Counted from the stretch's first letter, positions 53,731 to 62,282 are shown. The stretch: DNA of 64,000 nucleotides from CAZSDU01 sp964605775 (GCA_964605775.1 CAZSDU010000005.1:70700-134699); one strand, 5' to 3'. The notes: generated by a model not told the origin, from the sequence alone. Program-made: numbers and translations.

Positions 53731-54923
53731 ATGGCAGCCAGTTTTTTTCCGACTTTTCTGAATTTATCGAGGGCGAAGCCGATTTGTTCCATGGAATGTG
53801 CTGCGCTGATCTGAACCCTGATGCGGGATTTCCCTTTCGGTACCACGGGATAATAAAATCCGATCACATACACACCTTCTTCGAGCAGGGCGTTGGCAAA
53901 ATCCTGAGAAAGCTTGGCATCATTGGGAAGATGACCGAATAAAACAGGAACAATAGGATGTATCCCCGGGACGATCTGGAATCCGAAATCTTCCATTCCC
54001 TTTCTGAAAAGCTGAGTGTTCTCAAACAATTTATCCCGAAGTATTGTGGTCTCAGAAAGCATGTTCAGCACCTCGAGCGTGGCTCCGGTTATGGCCGGAG
54101 TAAGGGTATTGGAGAACAAATACGGCCGTGAGCGTTGCCGCAGCAACTCTACGATCTCCTTTTTAGCGGAGATACAGCCTCCCGATGCCCCTCCAAGAGC
54201 CTTCCCGAAAGTAGTGGATATAATGTCCACCCTCCCCTGAGTATTGCAATGTTCAACCGTTCCCCGGCCGGTTTTCCCGACAAAGCCGGTAGCATGGGAA
54301 TCGTCAACCATGACCAGGGCATCATATTTTTCCGCCAGGTCGCAGATCTTATCCACCTTGGCAATAATCCCGTCCATGGAAAAAACCCCGTCGGTAACAA
54401 TCAGTTTGAACCTTGCTTCACTGGCATCCTGAAGTACTTCTTCGAGGTCATCCATATCATTGTTCTTGTAACGGAACCGTTTTGCCTTGCATAGTCTTAC
54501 CCCGTCTATGATGGAAGCATGGTTCAACTCGTCGGAAATGATGGCATCCTGCTCGCTTAACAAGGGTTCAAACACCCCGCCATTCGCATCGAAAGCAGAG
54601 GAATACAAAATGGTGTCTTCCATGCCAAGGAACTCACTCAGCTTGGCTTCAAGATCCTTATGGACTTTTTGGGTGCCACAAATAAACCGTACCGAAGATA
54701 ACCCATAACCATACCTAAAAAAGGTATAATTCGCTCCTGCCATAACACGGGGATCATTGGAAAGCCCCAGATAATTATTGGCGCACATATTCAGGACTTT
54801 CCTGCCATTGGTCTGTATTTCCACGCCCTGGGGTGTGGTTATGATCCGCTCTGTCTTGTAAAGCCCATCCTGATGAATACCCTCGATTTGCTTCTGCAGA
54901 TAATGCTGGAATTTTCCGTACAT
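53727..54923 (-). CDS. kbl: 2-amino-3-ketobutyrate CoA ligase (glycine C-acetyltransferase)
   Basis: A 398-residue PLP enzyme very close in pattern to E. coli Kbl: [55 protein letters not shown] and [13 protein letters not shown] (PLP lysine). The start is ATG 54923 ([10 protein letters not shown]), not the longer hydrophobic frame. With Tdh (30256-31215) it would turn threonine into glycine plus acetyl-CoA. It is the first gene of the acp-containing operon, behind a TAATTTTG promoter. It is the better candidate for true Kbl of the two paralogs. Confidence 0.93.
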   Translation of the reverse strand: MYGKFQHYLQKQIEGIHQDGLYKTERIITTPQGVEIQTNGRKVLNMCANNYLGLSNDPRVMAGANYTFFRYGYGLSSVRFICGTQKVHKDLEAKLSEFLGMEDTILYSSAFDANGGVFEPLLSEQDAIISDELNHASIIDGVRLCKAKRFRYKNNDMDDLEEVLQDASEARFKLIVTDGVFSMDGIIAKVDKICDLAEKYDALVMVDDSHATGFVGKTGRGTVEHCNTQGRVDIISTTFGKALGGASGGCISAKKEIVELLRQRSRPYLFSNTLTPAITGATLEVLNMLSETTILRDKLFENTQLFRKGMEDFGFQIVPGIHPIVPVLFGHLPNDAKLSQDFANALLEEGVYVIGFYYPVVPKGKSRIRVQISAAHSMEQIGFALDKFRKVGKKLAAI

Positions 54924-54956
54924 GAAAAGCTTTTGTTTTAAGGATAAAAACGGGAT

Positions 54957-54964
54957 CAAAATTA
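54957..54964 (-). promoter_or_regulatory. Promoter -7 element of the kbl-acpS-acs operon
   Basis: TAATTTTG on the minus strand, exact TAnnTTTG match, about 34 nt upstream of kbl. Confidence 0.55.
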
Positions 54965-55006
54965 TAAAAAAAATCATGCTGTACGAGCTGAAAAACAAAT
55001 AAGCCT

Positions 55007-55014
55007 TACCTTTG
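55007..55014 (+). promoter_or_regulatory. Promoter -7 element of the small lipoprotein pair
   Basis: TACCTTTG, exact TAnnTTTG match, 22 nt upstream of the first lipoprotein start. Confidence 0.55.
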
Positions 55015-55036
55015 AAAACAAAAGCGAGGCATCATT

Positions 55037-55507
55037 ATGAAAAAATCACAAATTTTGCTGTTGTTTCTTATTACAGGCTTGTTTTCCTTCTTTTCATTTT
55101 CCTGCAACCAAAATGATGATATCATCATCCCTGATCCGGATTTTCCTCAGTTAATCGGGACATGGACAGGGGTGACTTCCCAGGGCAAGCCAATCAAAGT
55201 CGGGATCATCAACTTTAACGGGATTTTGTACGTGTCCTCTTACAAATACAGTGTTGTCAATGATCTGATTGCCGGGGGAGAGACCATGGAGTATGATGTG
55301 CCTTCTTCCACTGCCGTCGCGGCAGTTGTTGATACCAGTTTTATTTTTCGTCCTTACGGGGGATATTCGGAATCCGACTACCTTTTCGGGCATTTCGACC
55401 TGACCACCATGGTACTCAAAGGGAAATTCACTACCGCTTTCCCGACTCAATCGGGAACCTCTACAGTAAAAATCACCGGAACTTATTCCGCCACCAAAAC
55501 CAAATAA
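55037..55507 (+). CDS. Small lipoprotein, paralog 1
   Basis: A 156-residue protein with a lipoprotein signal (LFSFFSFSC, Cys about 23) and a mature beta-rich domain of about 120 residues. It begins PQLIGTWTG and ends STVKITGTYSATK; a GHFDLTTMVLKGKF stretch sits in the middle. Pattern resembles lipocalin-like or other small beta-barrel lipoproteins, but the family is not certain. It is followed, with a 1-nt gap, by a second lipoprotein of the same plan, suggesting tandem duplication with divergence. Confidence 0.78.
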   Translation: MKKSQILLLFLITGLFSFFSFSCNQNDDIIIPDPDFPQLIGTWTGVTSQGKPIKVGIINFNGILYVSSYKYSVVNDLIAGGETMEYDVPSSTAVAAVVDTSFIFRPYGGYSESDYLFGHFDLTTMVLKGKFTTAFPTQSGTSTVKITGTYSATKTK

Positions 55508-55508
55508 C

Positions 55509-55955
55509 ATGAAAGCACACTTTTTTTTCTCAGGGAAAACCCTGTTTTTTCTTCTTCTCAGCGCCGGCCTGTTGATGTCAGTACTTTCCTGTAAAAAAAA
55601 CAAAGACCCTGAAAACATGCAACTGATGGGGACATGGTTACAAAGTACGGATCAGGATTCCATCTATTTTTACGTGGATAAGATCGGGGGCAGCTTATAT
55701 ATTACCTCGGTCATTGCCTCCGTATATTATGCTAAAGGAGGCTCCGTTCGCTATGCACTGAACAGCAGTTCGGGCCTGGCCGATATCAGCAGCAACAGTT
55801 TTGATATCATCCTGGAAACCGGTGGCCCGGACGGCCCTGCCCATATTAACGGAACCTTCAACCCGACCACCATGGTTTGTTCCGGAACCTTTGCCTATTA
55901 CCAATACGGCGCCGTGATGCGCAGTTATTTTCCTTATACCATTTCAAGACCATAG
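55509..55955 (+). CDS. Small lipoprotein, paralog 2
   Basis: A 148-residue protein with signal peptide and lipobox (LMSVLSC, Cys about 24). The mature part again has MQLMGTWLQS near the start and INGTFNPTTMVCSGTF in the middle, matching the same positions of the upstream lipoprotein (PQLIGTWTG, GHFDLTTMVLKGKF). This shows the two are distant paralogs. It lies 1 nt after paralog 1 and 6 nt before the alcohol dehydrogenase, so all three are probably one transcript. Function unknown. Confidence 0.77.
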   Translation: MKAHFFFSGKTLFFLLLSAGLLMSVLSCKKNKDPENMQLMGTWLQSTDQDSIYFYVDKIGGSLYITSVIASVYYAKGGSVRYALNSSSGLADISSNSFDIILETGGPDGPAHINGTFNPTTMVCSGTFAYYQYGAVMRSYFPYTISRP

Positions 55956-55961
55956 CCCCTG

Positions 55962-57104
55962 ATGGAAAATTTCACTATTTATAATCCGACCTCCCTTCAT
56001 TTCGGGAATAACGCACTGAATTTTCTGGGACCGGCTTTAATGGAAACCGGCAGTAAGGTCTTGCTGGTTTATGGCAAGGGGTCCATCAGGAAATCAGGAT
56101 TGTACGATCAGCTGATGACCCTATTGAAAAAGTCGGGACTGAAGGTTTATGAATATTCCGGGATAAAATCCAACCCCGTGATTGAAGATGTGGATAAAGC
56201 CGCGGAAGTGGGTAGAAAAAACAAGGTGGATCTTGTTCTGGCTGTAGGTGGCGGTAGCGTCATCGATTCCGGCAAGATCATTTCCATTACCATTCCCGTA
56301 CAACATAGCGGATGGGACTTCTTTACGGGTAATGCGAAAGCGCAATCAGCCATCCCGCTGTTTGCCGTTCTGACCCTGGCTGCCACCGGTTCGGAAATGA
56401 ATCCGTTTGCCGTGATATCCAATCCTGACACCGGCCAAAAATCAGCTTTCGGCTCCCCGCTTACTTTTCCCAGGTATTCTTTTTTAGATCCCCGCCTCAC
56501 GATTTCTGTTCCCCGGAATTATACCGCATACGGTATTGCCGATCTGATTGCCCATTGCTTTGAAGCCTGGTTCGGGATCGGGGAAGCTACACTTAGCGAC
56601 CGTTTTATCATTTCGATCGTAAAGGAAGCCATGCAATATGGCCCTCAACTTCTTGACGACCTGAGCAATTATGATCTCCGGGCAAGGATCATGTATGCGG
56701 CCACTTCAGCACTCAATGGTCTGACTATGCAGGGCCGGGCTTCTGGTGATTGGGGCGTTCACAGCGCCGGACATATCTTATCGTTGCTCTACGATGTCCC
56801 CCATGGCGCTTCACTAACCATTGTCTATCCAGCCTGGATGCGACACTTTAAAAAACAACTTGCCCCCCGCATCTCACAGCTCGGATCATCACTTTTTGAT
56901 GAAGCGCTCACGGCCGATCAGTCCATCGACCGCATCGAAACCTTCTTCCGTTCCATTGGTTGCCCCACCCGCCTCTCCGAGCTTCATATCCCCGGTAATC
57001 TCAGTCAACCCATCCTCGAAGCCATGATACACAATAAAGTTTCCGGGGCCAATATGAAAATGAAGAAAGCTGACTACCCGGCGTTGATTGAGCTTTTTAA
57101 ATGA
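55962..57104 (+). CDS. Iron-containing alcohol dehydrogenase (butanol dehydrogenase type)
   Basis: A 380-residue group III alcohol dehydrogenase of the BDH/YqhD type. The start ENFTIYNPTSLHFGNNAL and the GGGSVIDSGK dinucleotide motif (about 92-101) are diagnostic. Metal ligands are the Asp of YGIADLIAH, its His, the His of VHSAGHILS and that of PHGASLTIVYPAW. It interconverts aldehydes and alcohols using NAD(P)H, probably in fermentation or aldehyde detoxification. Its stop codon is the start of the octamer repeat tract that flanks the four-helix-bundle gene. Confidence 0.94.
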   Translation: MENFTIYNPTSLHFGNNALNFLGPALMETGSKVLLVYGKGSIRKSGLYDQLMTLLKKSGLKVYEYSGIKSNPVIEDVDKAAEVGRKNKVDLVLAVGGGSVIDSGKIISITIPVQHSGWDFFTGNAKAQSAIPLFAVLTLAATGSEMNPFAVISNPDTGQKSAFGSPLTFPRYSFLDPRLTISVPRNYTAYGIADLIAHCFEAWFGIGEATLSDRFIISIVKEAMQYGPQLLDDLSNYDLRARIMYAATSALNGLTMQGRASGDWGVHSAGHILSLLYDVPHGASLTIVYPAWMRHFKKQLAPRISQLGSSLFDEALTADQSIDRIETFFRSIGCPTRLSELHIPGNLSQPILEAMIHNKVSGANMKMKKADYPALIELFK

Positions 57105-57151
57105 ATGCAAGAATGCAGGAATGTAGGAATGCAAACAATGCAGGAATAATT
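57103..57151. repeat. Left octamer repeat tract, inverted relative to right tract
   Basis: GAATGCAA, GAATGCAG, GAATGTAG, GAATGCAA, ACAATGCAG, GAATAATT in a row. The unit GAATGCAAACAATGCAG appears in inverted form three times in the tract at 57597-57659. Confidence 0.85.
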
Positions 57152-57172
57152 AAAATGCTTGTGGTTTGGGGA

Positions 57173-57532
57173 TTAGGATTTCTGAGGTTGTGAGGCTGTT
57201 TTTAAAATTGTGTATAATATCCGGATTACTTCATCACATTTTTGTATTGCAACAGCAGCTTTATCTTGAGTAAGATAACCCGTTGAACATAGCAGCTTGA
57301 GCCAAAATTCTGTTTCACGAGATTCCTTATATGCTATGGATAAGCGGTTGCAGAATTCCTTTTTTGATTGTCCGGCTACTCCTTCAGAAATATTCGCCCC
57401 GACTGAAGTACCAGATCTTAAAACCTGTTTTGATAGGACAAATTCTCGTTTTTCTCTTGTCAGATATTGGGAAATAAAAACAGTTTCTTTCGCCAATTCA
57501 AAGCTTTTTTCTTTAATCACATTTTCTTTCAT
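57173..57532 (-). CDS. Four-helix-bundle protein (23S rRNA IVS-protein family)
   Basis: A 119-residue, almost all-helical protein. FVLSKQVLRSGTSVGANISEGVAG and KKEFCNRLSIAYKESRETEFWLKLL are the core signature of the S23/IVP family, first found encoded in the intervening sequences of some 23S rRNA genes and related to the accessory protein Avd of diversity-generating retroelements. Here it stands alone, in the convergent space between an alcohol dehydrogenase and an MFS gene, with inverted repeats on either side. That layout suggests a compact element which was inserted as a unit. Its function and mobility mechanism are unknown. Confidence 0.93.
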   Translation of the reverse strand: MKENVIKEKSFELAKETVFISQYLTREKREFVLSKQVLRSGTSVGANISEGVAGQSKKEFCNRLSIAYKESRETEFWLKLLCSTGYLTQDKAAVAIQKCDEVIRILYTILKTASQPQKS

Positions 57533-57596
57533 AACCTTTTACCGCTTTATCGGAAAAAAGGGAAAAAGTGAAACTATTGTTGAAAACTTTTTTTGT

Positions 57597-57659
57597 ATTC
57601 CTATATTCTTGCATTGTTTGCATTCCTGCATTGTTTGCATTCCTGCATTGTTTGCATTC
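57597..57659. repeat. Right repeat tract of the four-helix-bundle element
   Basis: Three copies of a unit with TGCATTGTTTGCATTC (reverse complement of GAATGCAAACAATGCA) joined by CC, preceded by a degenerate ATTCCTATATTCT. The tract ends 7 nt before the MFS stop codon. Together with 57103-57151 it bounds an element of about 557 bp. Confidence 0.85.
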
Positions 57660-57665
57660 AAAAAA

Positions 57666-58910
57666 CTATCCTATCGCCTTCAAATTGAGCTTTCTCAGCT
57701 TCGGTGCAAACTTCGCTGTAAACCCTACGATTCCCAGGGTCATCATGCCACCGAAGATCACTGAGGGAATAAGTCCCATGAGTTTGGCCGCGACGCCTGA
57801 TTCGAAAGAACCTATCTCATTGGAGGATCCGATAAAGATGGCATTAACTGAAGCCACCCTTCCACGCATTTCATCCGGAGTCAGAAGTTGCATGGCCGTT
57901 GCCCGGATGATCACACTGACGTTGTCGAACATACCGCTGAACATAAGGAGTGCAAGGGAAAGATAAAAATTATGTGAAAGGGCAAAACAAATGATGCTCA
58001 ATCCGAATCCCGCCACCCCGATCATCATGTACCTTCCGGCATGAACCATAGGCGGACGATGTGCTATCACCAGCGACATGATGACAGCTCCTGCCATAGG
58101 GGCAGCCCTTAAAAAACCCAATCCCTGGGGTCCCACCATCAGTACTTCGGCTGCAAAAACCGGTAACATGGCCACCGCACCGCCGAAAAGTACGGCAAAC
58201 ATGTCGAGCGACATGGCTCCCAGAAGGATCTGGTTCTTGAAAACGAACTTCAGTCCTGAGGCTAAACGGTATAGCAGTTTTTCTCCGGATTCAATTTTTG
58301 GCATGGATGGACTTTTAACGATAAACAGTAAAACCATCGCCAGCAGAAGAAAGAACAATACGCTGAGGTAAGCGACACGAACACCCAGAAATCCATAAAT
58401 CATCCCTCCAAGGGCAGGACCGGTGATGGCGGCTACATGCCACATGGTGGAATTCCAGGTCGAGGCATTGGTGAACAACGACCGGGGAATGAGCTGCGAC
58501 ATAAGGGCGATGATGGAAGGATAAAGAAAAGCTCTCGAAACCCCTGAGATCATTACGACAAGGTAAATCGGGAACACACCGAAAATGCCAATGATCCCCA
58601 GGGATCTGATGGAAAACAAAAACAAGAGGGTGGTCCCGACCAAAAAAAGCAGGGTAAAGATGACAATGATGCGTTTACGGTTGTAACGGTCGGCTGCATG
58701 ACCGGCATAAAGGGCGGTGGCAATGTTGGGCAGGGCTTCGGCCAGGCCGATCAGCCCCAGAGCCAGGGGATCTCTGGTCAGTTCATACATCTGCCAGCCT
58801 ACAATGAGGCCCTGCATCTGAAAGGCAATGGTAGTGAAAAAACGGAACGTCAGAAACAACCGGAAATCCCGGACTTTCAGGACGGCATATGCATCGTGTT
58901 TTTCAGACAA
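57666..58910 (-). CDS. MFS transporter, EntS-like
   Basis: A 414-residue major facilitator with 12 predicted TM helices. The loop 2-3 motif is YAGHAADRYNRKRIIV and the remaining pattern resembles the EntS/DHA3 exporter branch. The start codon is TTG at 58910 (MSEKHDAY); no ATG upstream fits before the EF-G stop codon at 58913, and the next Met lies inside TM1. It is therefore coupled to the EF-G paralog gene just upstream. Substrate unknown; an export role is inferred. Confidence 0.88.
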   Translation of the reverse strand: MSEKHDAYAVLKVRDFRLFLTFRFFTTIAFQMQGLIVGWQMYELTRDPLALGLIGLAEALPNIATALYAGHAADRYNRKRIIVIFTLLFLVGTTLLFLFSIRSLGIIGIFGVFPIYLVVMISGVSRAFLYPSIIALMSQLIPRSLFTNASTWNSTMWHVAAITGPALGGMIYGFLGVRVAYLSVLFFLLLAMVLLFIVKSPSMPKIESGEKLLYRLASGLKFVFKNQILLGAMSLDMFAVLFGGAVAMLPVFAAEVLMVGPQGLGFLRAAPMAGAVIMSLVIAHRPPMVHAGRYMMIGVAGFGLSIICFALSHNFYLSLALLMFSGMFDNVSVIIRATAMQLLTPDEMRGRVASVNAIFIGSSNEIGSFESGVAAKLMGLIPSVIFGGMMTLGIVGFTAKFAPKLRKLNLKAIG

Positions 58911-58912
58911 GT

Positions 58913-61048
58913 TTATTCTTCGTCTTTCTCCTGTTCTTCATAAGCCTTCAGCAGCTTATCCTGGATATCCCCGGGCACCTGTGTGTATTCTGCAAATTTC
59001 ATGTTATAGGTAGCCCGTCCGCTGGTGATGGAACTCAGTGCGGTGGAATAACGGTTAAGTTCAGCTAGAGGCACCTTGGCCATAATTTTCTGGTAGTTGC
59101 CTTCGCTGTCCATACCCATGATCACGGCTCTGCGACCCTGAAGATCGGTCATAACTTCACCCATTTTATCTTCGGGCACAATGACTTCCACATCATAGAT
59201 GGGCTCAAGAATTTTCGGACCGGCATTCTTGAAAGCTTCTTTAAAAGCATTACGTCCGGCTAATTTGAAGGAAATTTCATTGGAATCCACGGGGTGCATT
59301 TTCCCGTCATAAACGTTGAAGACGATGTCGCGGGCATAGGAGCCGGTAAGCGGTCCTTCTTCCATCTTCTCCATCACCCCTTTCAGGATGGCCGGCATAA
59401 AGCGGGCATCGATGGCGCCGCCCACGATGCAATTGTTCATCTGCAACTTCCCTCCCCATTCGAGGTCGATCACGTCACGGCCACGGATTGGAAACTCCGT
59501 CTGATCGGCCATGCTTTCGCGATAAGGTTGGATCATCATATGCACTTCACCAAACTGTCCCGATCCACCCGATTGCTTCTTATGGCGGTACATCGATTTG
59601 GCCGATTTGGTGATGGTCTCGCGATAAGGAATACGCGGAGCATAAAACTCGATGGGAATTTTTTCAAGGGTCTCCACATGCCATTTGGCCAGGTTCAGGT
59701 GCAATTCCCCCTGACCCTGAAGAATCATCTGTTTAAGCTCACGTGAATATCCCATGATCAGGGTTGGGTCCATCTTGGCCAGTTCATTGAGAATGCTGCT
59801 GATCTTTTCGTCATCTGCCGTATTTTTTGCTTTAACGGCGGTTCTGAATTTTGGATCAGGAAAAGTGGTCGGTTCAATGACGTCATCCGGATTCTTCTGT
59901 GAATTCAGGGTATTGTTCGTATAGCAGTTCTTCAGTTTTATGGTAGCGCCAATATCTCCGGCAATCATTTTTTCCACTTTTTCGCGGTTCTTTCCATTGA
60001 CCACGAAGAGCTGCGACAATCTTTCCTTTGATTGACGGGCAGGGTTGACCATGTCCATGGCTTCAGTGATTTCTCCGGCAAAAACCTTGAAATAAGAGAT
60101 TTCACCCAGGTGCTGCTCAATGGAAGTTTTAAAGATAAAGGCGGATGTGGGATCTGAAACATTACATTTTAATTGCTTTCCTTCTTTGGTTTTAACACCG
60201 GGCATTTCATTGGGAGCGGGAACGCTGCCGGCAATGAATTCCAGCAAACGGCCAACACCCATATCCTGTTTGGCACAGCTACACATCACCGGAAAAATAC
60301 TGCGGCTGATCAGTCCTGATTTCAATGCCATCTGCATCTGTTCTTCCGTGAGGGTTCCCTTGTCAAAGAAAACTTCCATCAGGGATTCGTCCTTGGAAGC
60401 CAGTTCTTCCACCAGGGCGGAGTACATCTCCCCGGCTTTTGATTTTTCCGTTTCGGGGATGTCTGTGATTTCAGGTTTCCCTCCTCCGGCCGGGTATTTG
60501 TATTGTTTCATTTTCAACAAATCAATGATTGAATTGAATCCCGGACCTGCATTCACAGGGTATTGCATCAGGGTAATATTCTTGCCAAACTGGGCTTTCA
60601 TCTGACGCAGGGTTTCCTCAAAATTGGCATGTTCCTGGTCCAGATGGTTAATCACGAACACTACGGGAGTGTTCATGCGGTTGGTATGCCGCCATGTAAT
60701 TTCGGTTCCGACTTCAACGCCGTTCTGGCCATTCACGACCATCAGGGCAGTGTCGGCGACACGCAGGGCGGAAATGACTTCCCCGCAGAAGTCGTCAAAA
60801 CCCGGTGTGTCGATGATGTTTATCTTTTTGTTATCGCAAAGGGTATAAAGAATGGATGCAGATACGGAATTCTGCCGCTCCAGCTCAATGGGGCGATAAT
60901 CGGAAACGGTGTTCTTATCTTCCACTGAACCCCTTCTGCTGATAACGCCGCCTTCAAACAGCATGGCTTCGGCAAGGGTGGTCTTTCCCGATTTTGCACC
61001 CCCGATCAGGGCAATGTTGCGGATTTCGTTGGTTTGGAATACCTTCAT
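58913..61048 (-). CDS. EF-G paralog (EF-G2) lacking the catalytic histidine
   Basis: A 711-residue translational GTPase from ATG 61048; the codon further out is only TTG. Domain order of EF-G is kept: G domain (about 8-270), domains II-V. The P-loop is GGAKSGKT (16-23). The switch II motif reads DTPGF, so the catalytic His of DTPGH is Phe84; the guanine motif is NHLD (134-137), not NKMD. Domain IV has the usual HKKQSGGSGQFGEV. A Bacteroides EF-G2 lacking GTPase activity, needed for gut colonisation, has been described; this gene is probably its relative. It precedes the MFS gene and has its own TAnnTTTG promoter. Confidence 0.93.
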   Translation of the reverse strand: MKVFQTNEIRNIALIGGAKSGKTTLAEAMLFEGGVISRRGSVEDKNTVSDYRPIELERQNSVSASILYTLCDNKKINIIDTPGFDDFCGEVISALRVADTALMVVNGQNGVEVGTEITWRHTNRMNTPVVFVINHLDQEHANFEETLRQMKAQFGKNITLMQYPVNAGPGFNSIIDLLKMKQYKYPAGGGKPEITDIPETEKSKAGEMYSALVEELASKDESLMEVFFDKGTLTEEQMQMALKSGLISRSIFPVMCSCAKQDMGVGRLLEFIAGSVPAPNEMPGVKTKEGKQLKCNVSDPTSAFIFKTSIEQHLGEISYFKVFAGEITEAMDMVNPARQSKERLSQLFVVNGKNREKVEKMIAGDIGATIKLKNCYTNNTLNSQKNPDDVIEPTTFPDPKFRTAVKAKNTADDEKISSILNELAKMDPTLIMGYSRELKQMILQGQGELHLNLAKWHVETLEKIPIEFYAPRIPYRETITKSAKSMYRHKKQSGGSGQFGEVHMMIQPYRESMADQTEFPIRGRDVIDLEWGGKLQMNNCIVGGAIDARFMPAILKGVMEKMEEGPLTGSYARDIVFNVYDGKMHPVDSNEISFKLAGRNAFKEAFKNAGPKILEPIYDVEVIVPEDKMGEVMTDLQGRRAVIMGMDSEGNYQKIMAKVPLAELNRYSTALSSITSGRATYNMKFAEYTQVPGDIQDKLLKAYEEQEKDEE

Positions 61049-61101
61049 GATGAACAATGATTATAAAATAGATGAATGATAGTTTTTCCTGAAAAGGACT
61101 G

Positions 61102-61109
61102 CAAAAATA
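61102..61109 (-). promoter_or_regulatory. EF-G2 promoter -7 element
   Basis: TATTTTTG on the minus strand, exact TAnnTTTG match, 53 nt upstream of the start codon. Confidence 0.5.
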
Positions 61110-61132
61110 TTAAATGTTAGGGAAATAACAAA

Positions 61133-61181
61133 GGAATTAGGAGTTAGGAATTAGGAATTAGGACTTTGGAGTCAGGAGTTG
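61133..61181. repeat. Seven tandem heptamers between pfkB and EF-G2
   Basis: GGAATTA, GGAGTTA, GGAATTA, GGAATTA, GGACTTT, GGAGTCA, GGAGTTG in a row. The last two lie inside the 3' end of the PfkB kinase gene, so the kinase's last codons and its TGA stop come from the tract. Confidence 0.85.
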
Positions 61182-62143
61182 ATGGTACAGCGGATTTGAG
61201 TCCATCTTTCGGCTGACATTTTGGAGCCCATGAATTCGATGACGTTTCCTGCGAGCAGGGCGCCTAATTCACCGCATTTCTGCAAGGGCAGCCCGGTGGC
61301 ATGGCCATACAGGAAACCGGCTGCATACAAATCTCCGGCGCCGGTGGTATCGATGGGTGTGACCGGGATAATCCCGATTTCACAATATTCCGAGGTGGTT
61401 TTTACCAGGGAACCCTTGCCCCCGGTTTTCACAATGGCGATTTCCACGAATTTTCCGATTTCTTTCAGGGCGTTATCCGGTTCATGACCGGTCAGCGATC
61501 TGGCCTCATCCTCGTTGGCAAACAAGATATCCACGTATTCATGGATCATTTGCTGCAGGAATTCCCTGTTGGCCTCCACTACATTATAGCTGGCTAAGTC
61601 GAGGGAAACGATGAGCCCGTTTTCTTTAGCCAGGGCAACCGCCCTGCGGATCAGCTCATGGTTCTGAACCAGGTAGCCTTCTATGTGAAAATAGGAATAT
61701 CCCCTGAACATTTCTGTTTGCAGGTTTTCGGCCGAAAGCTCTATGGCTGCACCTAAAAAAGTGGCAAAAGTACGCTCCGAATCGGGAGTCACCAGCGCTA
61801 CGGCGCGGCCGGTTTCCTGACTGCTATGTATCATATGCGGCTCCACCCCGGCCTGGATAAGGTCGCGAACGAAAAAACCCCCGAGTTCATCCTCCCCGAT
61901 CACGCCGATATATCCGACAGGCGCTCCCAGCATGGCTAAGCCGTGAATAGTATTGGCTGCTGACCCTCCTGCCGACTGACTCTTCTGATACTCTTTTAAT
62001 GCTAACAATACAGCATTACTCCTTTCTTTGTCGACCAACTGCATGCTTCCCTTGGGAAGACCCAGTAATTCCAAGATCCCGTCGCTTTCCAGAGGGATCA
62101 TCACATCCACCAGGGCATTTCCCATGCCAAGTATTTTTTTCAT
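61172..62143 (-). CDS. PfkB-family sugar/nucleoside kinase
   Basis: A 323-residue ribokinase-fold kinase; ATG 62143 is chosen as KKILGMGNALVDVM is the normal family start. The first signature is GGSAANTIHGLAMLG (about 60-74), the second DTTGAGDLYAAGFLYG (about 272-287) with the catalytic Asp and anion hole. The pattern is nearest to adenosine-kinase-like members, but the substrate is not certain. The last residues are contributed by the heptamer repeat tract. Promoter TACTTTTG lies just upstream. Confidence 0.92.
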   Translation of the reverse strand: MKKILGMGNALVDVMIPLESDGILELLGLPKGSMQLVDKERSNAVLLALKEYQKSQSAGGSAANTIHGLAMLGAPVGYIGVIGEDELGGFFVRDLIQAGVEPHMIHSSQETGRAVALVTPDSERTFATFLGAAIELSAENLQTEMFRGYSYFHIEGYLVQNHELIRRAVALAKENGLIVSLDLASYNVVEANREFLQQMIHEYVDILFANEDEARSLTGHEPDNALKEIGKFVEIAIVKTGGKGSLVKTTSEYCEIGIIPVTPIDTTGAGDLYAAGFLYGHATGLPLQKCGELGALLAGNVIEFMGSKMSAERWTQIRCTINS

Positions 62144-62164
62144 GCTTTTTCCTTGTTTATCCGG

Positions 62165-62172
62165 CAAAAGTA
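62165..62172 (-). promoter_or_regulatory. PfkB kinase promoter -7 element
   Basis: TACTTTTG on the minus strand, exact TAnnTTTG match, 22 nt upstream of the start codon. Confidence 0.55.
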
Positions 62173-62282
62173 ATAAAACATATCTTCCCATCCCAGGTAC
62201 ATTTACCCCATAAATACTTACAGATACTTATTCTGCATGAAAAAGTGCAACCATTCCGCCTGCCAAACGTACAAAACAGAAA

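Noticed and set aside
57103..57659. CRISPR array
   Set aside because: The octamer tracts have no regular spacers and no cas genes are present.
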